From Brevundimonas sp. SGAir0440 (GTDB lineage Bacteria; Pseudomonadota; Alphaproteobacteria; Caulobacterales; Caulobacteraceae), in contig NZ_CP039435.1 of the NCBI RefSeq assembly GCF_005484585.1, forward strand, positions 1,116,001-1,180,000: a stretch of 64,000 bases of DNA, given 5' to 3'. The translations under genes and the position numbers were made by a program. Numbering within the stretch: the first letter of the stretch is position 1; each line of letters opens with the position of its first letter. The notes below the pieces were generated by a model. That model ran no database searches, had not been told where the DNA came from, and worked only from the letters and a program-made list of their open reading frames with translations. This document shows, piece after piece, positions 1 to 7,667 of the stretch.

Positions 1-2
1 AT

Positions 3-149
3 CAACTGCTACGCGGGCCATGGTTTGAGGTGAGCGAAGTCTATGCTGATGGCGATGGAGCGACGCGATATCCGCCTCCGCCAAGAGAGCTGGCGGACAC
101 CTTCATCCGACAATGCCAAACAGCAGCCGAGATTAAACAAATCGATTGA
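3..149 (+). CDS. C-terminal end of an unidentified protein (5' truncated)
   Basis: The third frame is open from the window edge to a TGA at 147-149 and gives 48 residues with an ordinary mix of charged and aromatic residues, ending in TAAEIKQID. The other two plus frames stop within the first 35 bases. No domain is recognisable in so short a piece. It converges on the histidine kinase that ends at 159. It could be the tail of a real gene or chance; the missing upstream sequence would decide. Confidence 0.4.
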   Translation, partial: QLLRGPWFEVSEVYADGDGATRYPPPPRELADTFIRQCQTAAEIKQID

Positions 150-158
150 TGGAGAGGT

Positions 159-1856
159 CTAGGCTTCGACCGTGACCGGCGTCTCGTCGACAGCCGTCTC
201 CCCCGCCACCATCACCGGCAACCGGATCATCACCGCCGCGCCTTCGCCCAGGGTGCTGTCGATGGTCATGCGGCCGCCGTGCAGTTCGGTCAGGCTGCGG
301 ACCAGGGACAGGCCCAGGCCGGTCCCTTGCGCCTTCTGGTCGGCGCCGCCGGCCTGTTCGAAGGGGCGGCCCAGGCGTTGCAGGTCCTGCGGCGCGATGC
401 CGACGCCGGTGTCGGACACCGCCAGATCCAGGTCCGGCCCATCGGCGTCCAGGGTGATGGTGACGGATCCGCCGGCCGGGGTGAACTTAACCGCATTGGA
501 CAGCAGGTTCAGCGCCATCTGCTTCAGGGCGCGGGCGTCGGCGCGGACCGTGATCGGCTCGGACGGCAGGACGGCGGCCAGCTCGACCCCCTTGTCGTCC
601 GCCTGAAGCCGGACCAGGGCGACGGCGGCGGACACGGCGTCGCGAGCGTCGAACGTCTCCATCGCCAGCTGGTAGCGCTCGGCCTCGATCTTGGACAGGT
701 CCAGCACGTCGTTGATCAGATCCAGCAGGTGGCCGCCCGCCTGATGAATGGCGTCGGCGTAGCCGGCGTAGCGTTCGGGCAGGGGGCCGAACAGCTTCTG
801 GCGCATGATGTCGGCGAAACCGAGCACGGCGTTCAGGGGGGTGCGCAGCTCGTGGCTCATATTGGCCAGGAAACGGGTCTTGCCGGCCGACTGGGCCTCG
901 GCCTCGACGCGGGCGGTCTCCAGCCCTAGCTCGCGGGCGAACTGGGCCGTGCCGTCGAACGCCTGGGCGATCAGGCGCGGGCGGTCCGTCTCGTGCTGGA
1001 ACGGGCCCAGGATCATGACGACCCGGCGGTCCAGGGCGATGCGCGGCGTGAACTGGACCTCGACCGACTGGCCCGACAGGGCGCGGGCCAGGGCCGCGGA
1101 CACGGCCGGGCGGTCGGGCGCATGGACGGCCGAGATCAGGCCCTGTTCGGTCAGGGCCAGCACCGACAGGGCGGGCGGCGGCGTGCCCCAGGTCGCGACG
1201 GCGCGGCCCGACGGATCGAGCAGCAGGGTCAGGGCCGGCTGATCCTCCAGCAAAGCGGCGATCCGGGCCGCCTGTTCTTCCGCTTCGGCCAGACGACGCT
1301 GGCGCGCGCTCCAGGTCAGGCGCATGGCGGCGATGACCGCGCCCATGGCCAGCAGGCCCGATACGGCGGCCAGCAGAGGGCCTTGCGCCTCCGCTCCGTT
1401 CAGCCAGGTCGAGATCAGCCCCGCCAGCAGCGGCAGGGTCACCGCAAAGGCGCCCATCCGGGTCAGGCGATCGGCGCCGACGCGGGCATGATGCACGCCG
1501 TGATCCAGGGCGATCCCCGCCGCCAGCGGCGTCAGGATCAGGCCGGGCAGGGCGCCGGTCACGCCGCCGGTCAGGCCCGCCGAGGCGGTGGCGGCCAGGA
1601 TCCAGCCGCCCATGACGGCCAGCCTCAGCCCCACGCTGTCGCGCACCATCAGCACGACGCCGAACACGCCGGGGAAGGCCATCAGCAGCAGGGCGGCCAG
1701 CGGCGCGTCCTTCAGCCCGTCCATCATCTGGGCCGCCAGCGCCGTCAGGGCCACCGCCACCGCCCAGATGGCATGCCACAAGGCGACCAGCGGGGCGCCC
1801 AGCGCCGCGTCGTGCGTCGGGTCGTCCTCGAATCTGGCGTGGGCGTCGGGTTTCAA
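159..1856 (-). CDS. divJ: Membrane sensor histidine kinase, DivJ/PleC family
   Basis: The 565-residue protein starts with about 180 residues of hydrophobic segments (six or more predicted membrane helices), followed by a short coiled linker and a PAS-like region (about 200-300). A HisKA domain follows with the H-box SHELRTPLN, then the PdhS/DivJ/PleC signature around LLDLINDVLDLSKIEA, and an HATPase_c domain with N-box (NLLSNAVKFT) and G-boxes (DTGVGI, GTGLGLS). In Caulobacter, DivJ phosphorylates DivK and PleD and so indirectly controls CtrA; the multi-helix N-terminus with a PAS-like middle resembles DivJ more than PleC. Assignment as DivJ rather than another DivK-type kinase is inference. 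It has no receiver domain. It is divergent from sufE. Confidence 0.75.
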   Translation of the reverse strand: MKPDAHARFEDDPTHDAALGAPLVALWHAIWAVAVALTALAAQMMDGLKDAPLAALLLMAFPGVFGVVLMVRDSVGLRLAVMGGWILAATASAGLTGGVTGALPGLILTPLAAGIALDHGVHHARVGADRLTRMGAFAVTLPLLAGLISTWLNGAEAQGPLLAAVSGLLAMGAVIAAMRLTWSARQRRLAEAEEQAARIAALLEDQPALTLLLDPSGRAVATWGTPPPALSVLALTEQGLISAVHAPDRPAVSAALARALSGQSVEVQFTPRIALDRRVVMILGPFQHETDRPRLIAQAFDGTAQFARELGLETARVEAEAQSAGKTRFLANMSHELRTPLNAVLGFADIMRQKLFGPLPERYAGYADAIHQAGGHLLDLINDVLDLSKIEAERYQLAMETFDARDAVSAAVALVRLQADDKGVELAAVLPSEPITVRADARALKQMALNLLSNAVKFTPAGGSVTITLDADGPDLDLAVSDTGVGIAPQDLQRLGRPFEQAGGADQKAQGTGLGLSLVRSLTELHGGRMTIDSTLGEGAAVMIRLPVMVAGETAVDETPVTVEA

Positions 1857-2020
1857 GAAGGGCGGGCCATGGGTTTCGTCTGCGCCCAGACTAGGGCTGC
1901 GGCTGAGTCGGTGCGAGGCCGCTCCCCCCTGAGGCGAACCCCATTGCGGCGTTCACCATGAATATCAGGGGACAAAACGGCCGGTTGTCGTTAACGGCCG
2001 CGCGGCCTATCTGGCGGCGC

Positions 2021-2458
2021 ATGACCAACCGCACGCCGCCGACCGACACCCTGGACCAGACCCTGGCCGAACTGGCCGAGGATTTTGACCTGCTGGGCGA
2101 TTGGGAGCAGCGGATCGAATACGTCATCGAACTGGGCAAGGGGCTGGCCCCGCTGGACGAGGCCGACCGGATCGAGGCCAACAAGGTGCCGGGCTGTGCG
2201 GCCCAGGTCTGGCTGGCGACGACCCAGGACGACGGGCGGCTGTGGTTCGCAGCCGACAGCGACAGCGCCCTGTCCAAGGGCAATATCGCCCTGCTGCTGA
2301 AACTCTATTCCGGCCGCACGCCGCGGGAGATCGTCGCCTTCGACGCCCGCGCGGCGCTGGATCGGCTGGGCCTGCCCTCGGCCCTGACGCGCCAGCGCGC
2401 CAACGGCCTGAACAGCATGGTCGGCCGCATCCGCGAGGCGGCGCTGGCGGTTCAGTAG
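2021..2458 (+). CDS. sufE: SufE family Fe-S cluster assembly protein
   Basis: SufE accepts sulfur from the SufS cysteine desulfurase on a conserved cysteine and passes it to the SufBCD scaffold. The 145-residue protein shows the family core: the active-site loop NKVPGCAAQVW with the conserved Cys, an early DWEQRIEYVIELGK helix, and the later segment SALTRQRANGLNSMV. The start is placed at the ATG at 2021 because the preceding in-frame residues are low-complexity and not part of the family. There is no other suf gene nearby, so it acts as a stand-alone sulfur carrier here. It is divergent from the kinase upstream and 61 bp before the next membrane-protein gene. Confidence 0.88.
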   Translation: MTNRTPPTDTLDQTLAELAEDFDLLGDWEQRIEYVIELGKGLAPLDEADRIEANKVPGCAAQVWLATTQDDGRLWFAADSDSALSKGNIALLLKLYSGRTPREIVAFDARAALDRLGLPSALTRQRANGLNSMVGRIREAALAVQ

Positions 2459-2519
2459 TCGGGGGTTGCAACCGCCGGCCCGGCGACCCACGATCGCGGG
2501 GTCGTAACCGGGGGCGCGA

Positions 2520-3188
2520 ATGGACCTGCTGAAGATCCTGCGCAGTTTCGAGGAGTTTCTCTTCGAGGCGGTCAGCTGGCTGGTCTTCTATCCCCTGACC
2601 CTGTGCCGCATCCTGCGCGGGCCGCTGGCGGCGATGGACTATTCGGACCGCGAGCAAAGCGACAGCGAGGAGCGTCGCTACGACGATGCGCTCAGCCCGC
2701 CGCTGTTCCTGTTGGCCACCATCGTCCTGACCAATCTGCTGTCGATGGCGCTGCATGTGCCACAGCCGCCCGAGGCGACCGACCTCAGCCGCATGGTTTA
2801 TGCGTCCCAGCAGAACCTGATCCTGTTCCGCTCGCTGGCCTTCAGCCTGATCCCGCTGGTCGCCGCCGTCACCCTGCTGCGCCATGAGAAGAAGCGTATC
2901 GCCCGAGAGGCCCTGCGCGCCCCCTTCTATGCGCAATGCTATCTCGCCGCCGTCTGCGCCGCCTTCGTCTCGGCGGGCGGGACTATCTTCCAACGGCCCG
3001 AACTGCCCAATGCGATCGGCGCGGCGATCATGATCGTCGGCGCGGCCTGGTTCGTTGTCGTGCAGTCCCGCTGGTTCGCCCGGCGGCTGAACGTGTCAAA
3101 GGCGCGCGGCGCCGTCACCGCCGTTCTGGCCCTGATCCGGGCGCTGATCTACCTGCTGACCATCCTGATCCCCATCGCCCTGATCTGA
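2520..3188 (+). CDS. Integral membrane protein of unknown function
   Basis: I do not recognise a named family. The 222-residue product has an amphipathic N-terminus (FEEFLFEAVSWLVFYPL), a cytoplasmic-looking acidic loop (residues about 40-60), and then about five hydrophobic segments: around 63-80, 97-118, 138-155, 162-180 and 200-220. The last helix runs to the C-terminus. It follows sufE by 61 bp on the same strand and may be cotranscribed, but nothing links it to Fe-S assembly. It resembles permease-like or Yip1-like small membrane proteins only in general architecture. Confidence 0.7.
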   Translation: MDLLKILRSFEEFLFEAVSWLVFYPLTLCRILRGPLAAMDYSDREQSDSEERRYDDALSPPLFLLATIVLTNLLSMALHVPQPPEATDLSRMVYASQQNLILFRSLAFSLIPLVAAVTLLRHEKKRIAREALRAPFYAQCYLAAVCAAFVSAGGTIFQRPELPNAIGAAIMIVGAAWFVVVQSRWFARRLNVSKARGAVTAVLALIRALIYLLTILIPIALI

Positions 3189-3623
3189 GCGGGAGAAAAC
3201 TGGGTGCAATGAGAGCGCCTTTTTGTCGGTGTGGCGAGAAGTCCAAGCGAAGGGCGGCACCATGGCCATTTTGGATTTCTACCTTGTTGCGGACTTTTGA
3301 GCCGTAAGGTGCGCGCTCAGTTTAGGAAGCCCGAGGGGCGAGCAGAATTCCGGCTGCGCCGATTGCGATGGCGACACCACGGCCCCCCAACGCAGGAGGG
3401 ATCGCTGAGAAGGCGTGTAGGCCATCAGGTCTCTACACTCTTCGAAATACTTTCGCAGCTGCCCTGTTCGAGCTCTCTCTATCTGCGCACACGAGTCGCT
3501 TCCGAGCGCACCGCGAAGGCGTTAAGGGCGAACGTCCGTCTGGTGCGCCAGCCTTGCCGGCCGTGATCTCTCCATTTCAGAACCGCGACTATCGCGTCGT
3601 GCAACGACATTCTGCCAGCGGAT
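3189..3623. other. 435-bp intergenic stretch, no supported gene
   Basis: Short open frames exist here on the plus strand, but they overlap each other, lack ribosome binding sites and have no recognisable protein features. Base composition is visibly less GC-rich than the flanking genes, and this continues to about 4.8 kb. I see no tRNA, repeat or strong terminator. It looks like remnant DNA at the left edge of an acquired island. Confidence 0.5.
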
Positions 3624-4567
3624 TTAACGTGACTCGGCTTCAATCCTTCGGGCTAGCCCGCGCGCAATAAGGCGATTGTCCCCGGCACCCTTGAAGTTCC
3701 GTTGGCGCGTTCCATAAAGCGCCTCCAGAAAGCTGCGGTCCCAGCGAGTTAACGTTTCTTCCTGAGGGACACCTTGTTCAAACAGGGTCAAAATAGATGG
3801 AACTGATGGGGTCGCCGAGGGACTGATCTGAGCCAATGCAATCATCGCCACATAGTCCGACAGTTGAAAGAAGCTAACCTCTTCGAATGCCACGGCATCA
3901 ATGACAATTACGAGCGACTGCATGTGATCTAGGCTGTCGTCATACAGCCTAGAGGCCGAGACGATCTGGCCATAAGCGCCCAAGTCGACGGTGCTCTAAT
4001 GATGCCATCAGTAGCGGCAATTGAGAACGGCTGTTGCCCCCTTTGGCGGACAAGAGCATCGCCGGTGTCAGGGTCGACAGGTATGCTGACATGCCACCAC
4101 CTCACGGGGCGATCCGACTGTTCAAACTCACGAAGCGCAGCGCGGCCGCGGTGACTGCTCTCCACCCGCGCGTCGAAATCAAGTGGACGCGCGCGAACGA
4201 GCGCTTGCGCTGTCCGGTCTGCGTCATCAGTGGAAACGATCAGTATGTTCGGGTTGCAACCGGGTCCTGATGTCCTGATGCCGACATGGTTAGCCCAATC
4301 GAGAACCCGGTCGATCATGTAGCCGGCTGGCTCGGCGGCCATTCCAATCGAACCGACGCAGATCGACCGCGACCAGACAGCCATTTTGCGTCCAGAGGGG
4401 GGCGCGCCGATATTGGAGACGAACGCCTCCGCTTGTTCGACTGTCTGTTTTCCAGTGACGTTCAGGTCTTCGAGTTGGGTTATCAGAGGATGTGGCTGGC
4501 CAGGGTTCACCTGGGCGTCCACCTCGTTGGCGATGCCGAGAATGAAAAGCAAACAGAGGCGAACCAT
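3624..4567 (-). pseudogene. Frameshifted secreted protein of unknown function
   Basis: Two minus-strand frames join to one protein. The first (from the ATG at 4567) starts with a signal peptide (MVRLCLLFILGIANEVDA) and continues to about residue 190, with a Cys pair, a CNPNILIVSTDD stretch and RWWHVSIP. The second frame, taking over near 3985-4000, carries SASRLYDDSLDHM, then LVIVIDAVAF, DYVAMIALAQ, PSILTLF and an end rich in Arg. From memory this order matches one family of secreted proteins seen in sphingomonads and Caulobacterales (ILIVSTDD ... VIVIDA ... DYVAMIALAQ), so I read it as one gene broken by a single-base shift. Function is unknown. The gene lies in an AT-richer island, which suggests transfer; a sequencing error is the alternative explanation for the break. 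Confidence 0.6.
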
Positions 4568-4838
4568 GAGGCAGGTCTTCACCGGGCTTCTCCGTGCTGA
4601 AGCCAAAGTATAACTCATTATTTCATGCCTGCCACCCTAGAGTGCGGGCCTTTGTCCGCATCATCACCGGTGTCCTTTGCTCAGCTGACTGGCTGGTATC
4701 GGTACGAACCAAATATCGGCTTCACTCGAAGCCGTCGTCCAATTTGAAATCTAGGGCTAAATGCGACCATTCCGCTTTCCACTGACAGCTGCGCCGCGTC
4801 CGGATCGCGCATCGGAAACGCAGTGCAATCTGTGCCCT

Positions 4839-5549
4839 TCACCCGATCCCATAGTGATCCGCCAGGGCCTGCAACGCCTGTTTCAGCACGGTCTTGCCCT
4901 GGCGACGGCGTAAGCCCAGGCCCGTTTCGGCCAGTTTCAGGCTGTCGCCGTGGATGCAGATGCGGGTCAGGATGGGGCGAAGGCGCGGGCCGACGGCGGT
5001 CAGGGCCTGTTCGACGCGGCGGGCGGCGGACAGGGCGCGGTCGGTCGGCTCCATCCGCGCGGCGGTTCCCGAGCCGGAGGTCGGCAGGGCGTCCCAGCGC
5101 ATGGTGACCGAGGCGCCCTTCGTCGCCTGTTCCGCCTCGCGCCGCAGTCGTTCGCCGGCGGCGGTCTCGGCCGGGGTCAGCCAGGGGCGGCCGGACGCAT
5201 CCTTGCGTCGCGCCAGCCAGGCGATGGGGCTTTCACCCAGATTGGCCCGCGCCCGCACCATGCAGCCGTCCGGCTGCATCAGGTCGCGCTCGCCCGCCAC
5301 GAAGCCGGGACGGCCGGGAGCAGGGGACGGCGTCGGGTCCGGGTGAACCCGCCCCGACCAGCCGCCGCCGGGCCGCACGCGCAGGCCGGGCTGGTCGATC
5401 AGGGCGCGAAACTCGGTCTCGGTCAGGGTCAGGCTGATGCGGCTGCGGCGATCCGGCGACAGGCGCAGGGCATAGGCCCCGCCCTCGGCCGACAGCCAGG
5501 CGCCGGGCTTGGCTATCAGATCGCGCGCGCGTTCCAGAAGCCGGCTCAT
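4839..5549 (-). CDS. DUF6456 domain protein
   Basis: The 236-residue protein starts at the ATG at 5549, whose ATGA overlaps the stop of the upstream HTH gene, indicating translational coupling. The C-terminal half (from about residue 95: LGESPIAWLARRKDASGRPWL, TPAETAAGERLRREAE, then GDSLKLAETGLGLRRRQGKTVLKQALQALADHYG) is the DUF6456 domain of alphaproteobacteria, which ends in a predicted DNA-contacting helical segment. The longer in-frame extension upstream is out-of-family Arg/Pro-rich sequence and is discarded. Function is not established; its partner has a DnaA-like HTH, so a DNA-binding role is inferred. Confidence 0.75.
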   Translation of the reverse strand: MSRLLERARDLIAKPGAWLSAEGGAYALRLSPDRRSRISLTLTETEFRALIDQPGLRVRPGGGWSGRVHPDPTPSPAPGRPGFVAGERDLMQPDGCMVRARANLGESPIAWLARRKDASGRPWLTPAETAAGERLRREAEQATKGASVTMRWDALPTSGSGTAARMEPTDRALSAARRVEQALTAVGPRLRPILTRICIHGDSLKLAETGLGLRRRQGKTVLKQALQALADHYGIG

Positions 5550-5920
5550 TGCGGCAGCTCCAGGCGGGGCGATTGATACAGGCCCTGGATGCAGCCTTCG
5601 AGGTCGTTCATCAGGTCGTCGATGCTGCGCCGTTCGCGCTCGTCCTCGACCCAGCGGCAGGCGGCGCCGACGCTGGCGCGATTGACGCCGAAGACGTGTC
5701 CGACCCGCTCCAACGTCCAGCCATAGGCGACGTGGGACAGATACATAGCCAGCCAGCGCGGGCGGGCCGCGCGCGGATTCATCCGGCCCCGGCCGGTCAT
5801 CTGCGACGGATGGGCGCCGGTGCGCGCCGCGATCAGATGAATGGCCAGCCCGGCCTTGACCTGATCCTCCTCGGTGACCGGCACCCTGTAATCCTCCAGC
5901 ACGAAACGTCTCCCTCTCAC
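5546..5920 (-). CDS. DnaA domain IV-like helix-turn-helix protein
   Basis: This 124-residue protein resembles the C-terminal DNA-binding domain (domain IV) of the DnaA initiator, including ARPRWLAMYLSHVAYGWTLERVGHVFGVNRASV, where the second helix pair forms the HTH. The ATPase domains of DnaA are absent. Such stand-alone DnaA-HTH proteins occur in alphaproteobacteria, often coupled to a DUF6456 gene as here. Target and role are unknown; competition for DnaA-box-like sites is one possibility. It is divergently oriented from ctrA, separated by 441 bp of repeats and promoter sequence. Confidence 0.75.
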   Translation of the reverse strand: MRGRRFVLEDYRVPVTEEDQVKAGLAIHLIAARTGAHPSQMTGRGRMNPRAARPRWLAMYLSHVAYGWTLERVGHVFGVNRASVGAACRWVEDERERRSIDDLMNDLEGCIQGLYQSPRLELPQ

Positions 5921-6042
5921 GACCTCTCGACGCCGGCATCATAGGCGGCCGGGACGTCGCGATAGGAATATCGTCCTACCATGCGCCAAAATCGGTCGTG
6001 GCGGCTTAACCGCCTTGCGGTTGCGGGTGGGACGTTGTGCTT

Positions 6043-6162
6043 GGTGAGTGGTGAGTGGTGAGTGGTGAGTGGTGAGTGGTGAGTGGTGAGTGGTGAGGGG
6101 GGAGCATTCGTATGCGCTCTTTCGGCGTCGCCCACTCACGAGTCACGCATCACCACTCACAC
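6043..6162. repeat. Heptad hairpin repeat, copy A: seven exact GGTGAGT units plus inverted arm
   Basis: From 6043 to 6091 the seven-base unit GGTGAGT is repeated seven times exactly, followed by one variant unit (GGTGAGG, 6092-6098). After a spacer, 6132-6162 holds the complementary arm (CACTCACGAGTCACG, then CACCACTCAC), so the transcript could form a long imperfect hairpin. The same design occurs five more times in the window, all in the GTA cluster. A GANTC site lies in the right arm at 6140-6144. Confidence 0.9.
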
Positions 6163-6180
6163 TCCAGGCCGCCCAAACAG

Positions 6181-6361
6181 GGTTAATAAATTTCGAATCA
6201 TTGACTCCAGCCCCTCGACGCCGATTCGCAAATCAGCCTAGATTCGCCTCAATTGGATGGCGTTAACCCTTCTTAAGGTTTTCACGTCTTAACTTGCGAA
6301 CAAGGTTACCCGGCCGTGTGTCAGGGTGGTTACCGCAAAGCTTTTGCCTGGAGGGGCACGT
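6181..6361 (+). promoter_or_regulatory. ctrA promoter region with four clustered GANTC sites and TTAA boxes
   Basis: Between 6195 and 6245 there are four GANTC motifs (6195, 6203, 6223, 6241), the CcrM methylation sequence; a fifth lies at 6140 in the adjacent repeat. Downstream, 6262-6295 contains GTTAACCCTTCTTAAGG and GTCTTAAC, TTAA half-sites of the kind CtrA binds (full consensus TTAA-N7-TTAA; the spacing here is six, so it is imperfect). In Caulobacter, ctrA is controlled by GANTC methylation, GcrA and CtrA itself. A ribosome binding site (GGAGGGG) precedes the ATG at 6362. Confidence 0.7.
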
Positions 6362-7063
6362 ATGCGCGTCCTGTTGATTGAAGACGATCACGCAACCGCC
6401 CAAAGCATCGAACTGATGCTGAAGTCGGAAGGCTTCAACGTCTATACGACGGACCTGGGCGAGGAAGGCATCGATCTGGGCAAGATCTATGACTATGACC
6501 TCATTCTTCTTGACCTGAACCTGCCGGACATGAGCGGCCTGGAAGTCCTGCGCCAGCTGCGCGTCGGCAAAGTCAATACCCCGGTCATGATCCTGTCGGG
6601 CAGCCACGAGATCGAAACCAAGGTCAAGACCTTCGGCGGCGGCGCCGACGACTATATGACCAAGCCCTTCCACAAGGACGAACTTATCGCGCGCACCCAC
6701 GCCGTGGTCCGCCGCTCCAAGGGTCACGCCCAGGCGATCATCCACACCGGCGAGATCGCCGTGAACCTGGACGCCAAGACGGTCGAGGTGAACGGTCACC
6801 GCGTCCATCTGACGGGCAAGGAATACCAGATGCTGGAGCTGCTCTCGCTCCGCAAGGGCACGACCCTGACCAAGGAAATGTTCCTGAACCACCTGTACGG
6901 CGGCATGGACGAGCCCGAGCTGAAGATTATCGACGTCTTCATCTGCAAGCTGCGCAAGAAGCTGGCCACCGCCGCCGACGGCAAACACTATATCGAAACC
7001 GTCTGGGGCCGCGGCTATGTCCTGCGCGACCCGGCCGAGGGCGTCGTCACCGTCGCCGCCTGA
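6362..7063 (+). CDS. ctrA: Cell cycle response regulator CtrA
   Basis: CtrA is the OmpR-type master regulator of the Caulobacter cell cycle; phosphorylated CtrA silences the origin and activates flagellar, division and (indirectly) GTA genes. The 233-residue protein has a receiver domain with IEDD, the phospho-acceptor Asp51 in LLDLNLPD and Lys in TKPFHKDE, followed by a winged-helix domain ([37 protein letters not shown]). The last residues are Val-Ala-Ala; an Ala-Ala end is needed for ClpXP degradation of CtrA in Caulobacter. The start at 6362 follows a strong Shine-Dalgarno; an upstream in-frame extension is not conserved. It is monocistronic, with a terminator after it. Confidence 0.98.
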   Translation: MRVLLIEDDHATAQSIELMLKSEGFNVYTTDLGEEGIDLGKIYDYDLILLDLNLPDMSGLEVLRQLRVGKVNTPVMILSGSHEIETKVKTFGGGADDYMTKPFHKDELIARTHAVVRRSKGHAQAIIHTGEIAVNLDAKTVEVNGHRVHLTGKEYQMLELLSLRKGTTLTKEMFLNHLYGGMDEPELKIIDVFICKLRKKLATAADGKHYIETVWGRGYVLRDPAEGVVTVAA

Positions 7064-7087
7064 TCGACCTTCGATCCGCGATTTCGA

Positions 7088-7116
7088 AACGCCCGCCGGT
7101 GACGGCGGGCGTTTTG
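7088..7116 (+). terminator. Rho-independent terminator of ctrA
   Basis: An 11-bp perfect stem (AACGCCCGCCG at 7088-7098 pairing with 7103-7113), a GTGA loop and a short T run at 7112-7115 lie 25 bases after the ctrA stop. Confidence 0.85.
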
Positions 7117-7209
7117 CGTTGAGGGCGTCAGGACGATGGTCGCGTTGTGCGGTCCGATTTGACTCTGCATCTGGGCGACACCCATATGCTGTCCTTAACT
7201 GGAGTTGTC

Positions 7210-7455
7210 ATGAGCAAGGTCATCGTCGTCAAAGCCGTTTTCGACCCGGAAGCGGGCGTTTGGCTGACCGAGTCCAGCGATGTTCACGGACTTCGGATCG
7301 AGGCCGCCACGCTGGAAGCGCTGATCGAACGCATTCCCGGCGCGATTCAGGATCTGTTGGAAGGTAGCGAGGGCGAGAACGGCTACCCACGAGATGTGCC
7401 GATCGAACTGATCGCCCACGCCAGCACCCGGGTCAGGCTGGGCCTGGCCGCTTGA
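7210..7455 (+). CDS. DUF1902 protein, HicB-like antitoxin
   Basis: The 81-residue protein begins at the ATG at 7210, after an ACTGGAG ribosome binding site. Its core (VIVVKAVFDPEAGVWLTESS, then GLRIEAATLEALIERIPGAI) is the DUF1902 fold, a shortened HicB-like alpha-beta unit. It directly precedes a HicA toxin gene, with which it shares the four bases TTGA, so the two are translationally coupled. The antitoxin-first order is inverse to classical hicAB. No obvious DNA-binding domain is present in the remaining C-terminal segment, so autoregulation is uncertain. Confidence 0.8.
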   Translation: MSKVIVVKAVFDPEAGVWLTESSDVHGLRIEAATLEALIERIPGAIQDLLEGSEGENGYPRDVPIELIAHASTRVRLGLAA

Positions 7456-7643
7456 GCTACACGGCCGACGTCAAGCGCAAGCTCAAGGACGCCGGGTGCT
7501 GGTTCGTTCGCCAAGGGCGCGGCGACCACGAGGTTTGGGAAAGTCCGGTCAACGGAAAACGCTTCACCGTCGATGGCGACATCAAATCGCGACACACGGC
7601 GAACGGCACTTTGAAGGACGCCGGCCTGAACAAGGCGTTCTAA
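7452..7643 (+). CDS. hicA: HicA-like mRNA interferase toxin
   Basis: HicA toxins are small double-stranded-RNA-binding-fold proteins that cleave mRNA using a His. Here 63 residues contain the typical pattern KLKDAGCWFVRQGRGDHEVWES (Gly-Asp-His with the catalytic His) and a basic C-terminus ending in GTLKDAGLNKAF. The start is a TTG overlapping the stop of the upstream antitoxin. Together they form a complete type II toxin-antitoxin module between ctrA and a hydrolase gene. Confidence 0.82.
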   Translation: MSYTADVKRKLKDAGCWFVRQGRGDHEVWESPVNGKRFTVDGDIKSRHTANGTLKDAGLNKAF

Positions 7644-7667
7644 GCCGACGCCGAAATGGCTTCGGCC

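Noticed and set aside
487-1779. 430-codon Gly/Arg/Pro-rich frame within the DivJ-like kinase gene
   Set aside because: Shifted-frame shadow of the kinase; no domain, extreme composition.
3231-3670. Short plus-strand frames in the gap after 3188
   Set aside because: Overlapping, no ribosome binding sites and no protein-like features.
6043-6162. CRISPR array
   Set aside because: Units are 7 bases with no spacers and there are no cas genes; it is a tandem/inverted hairpin repeat.
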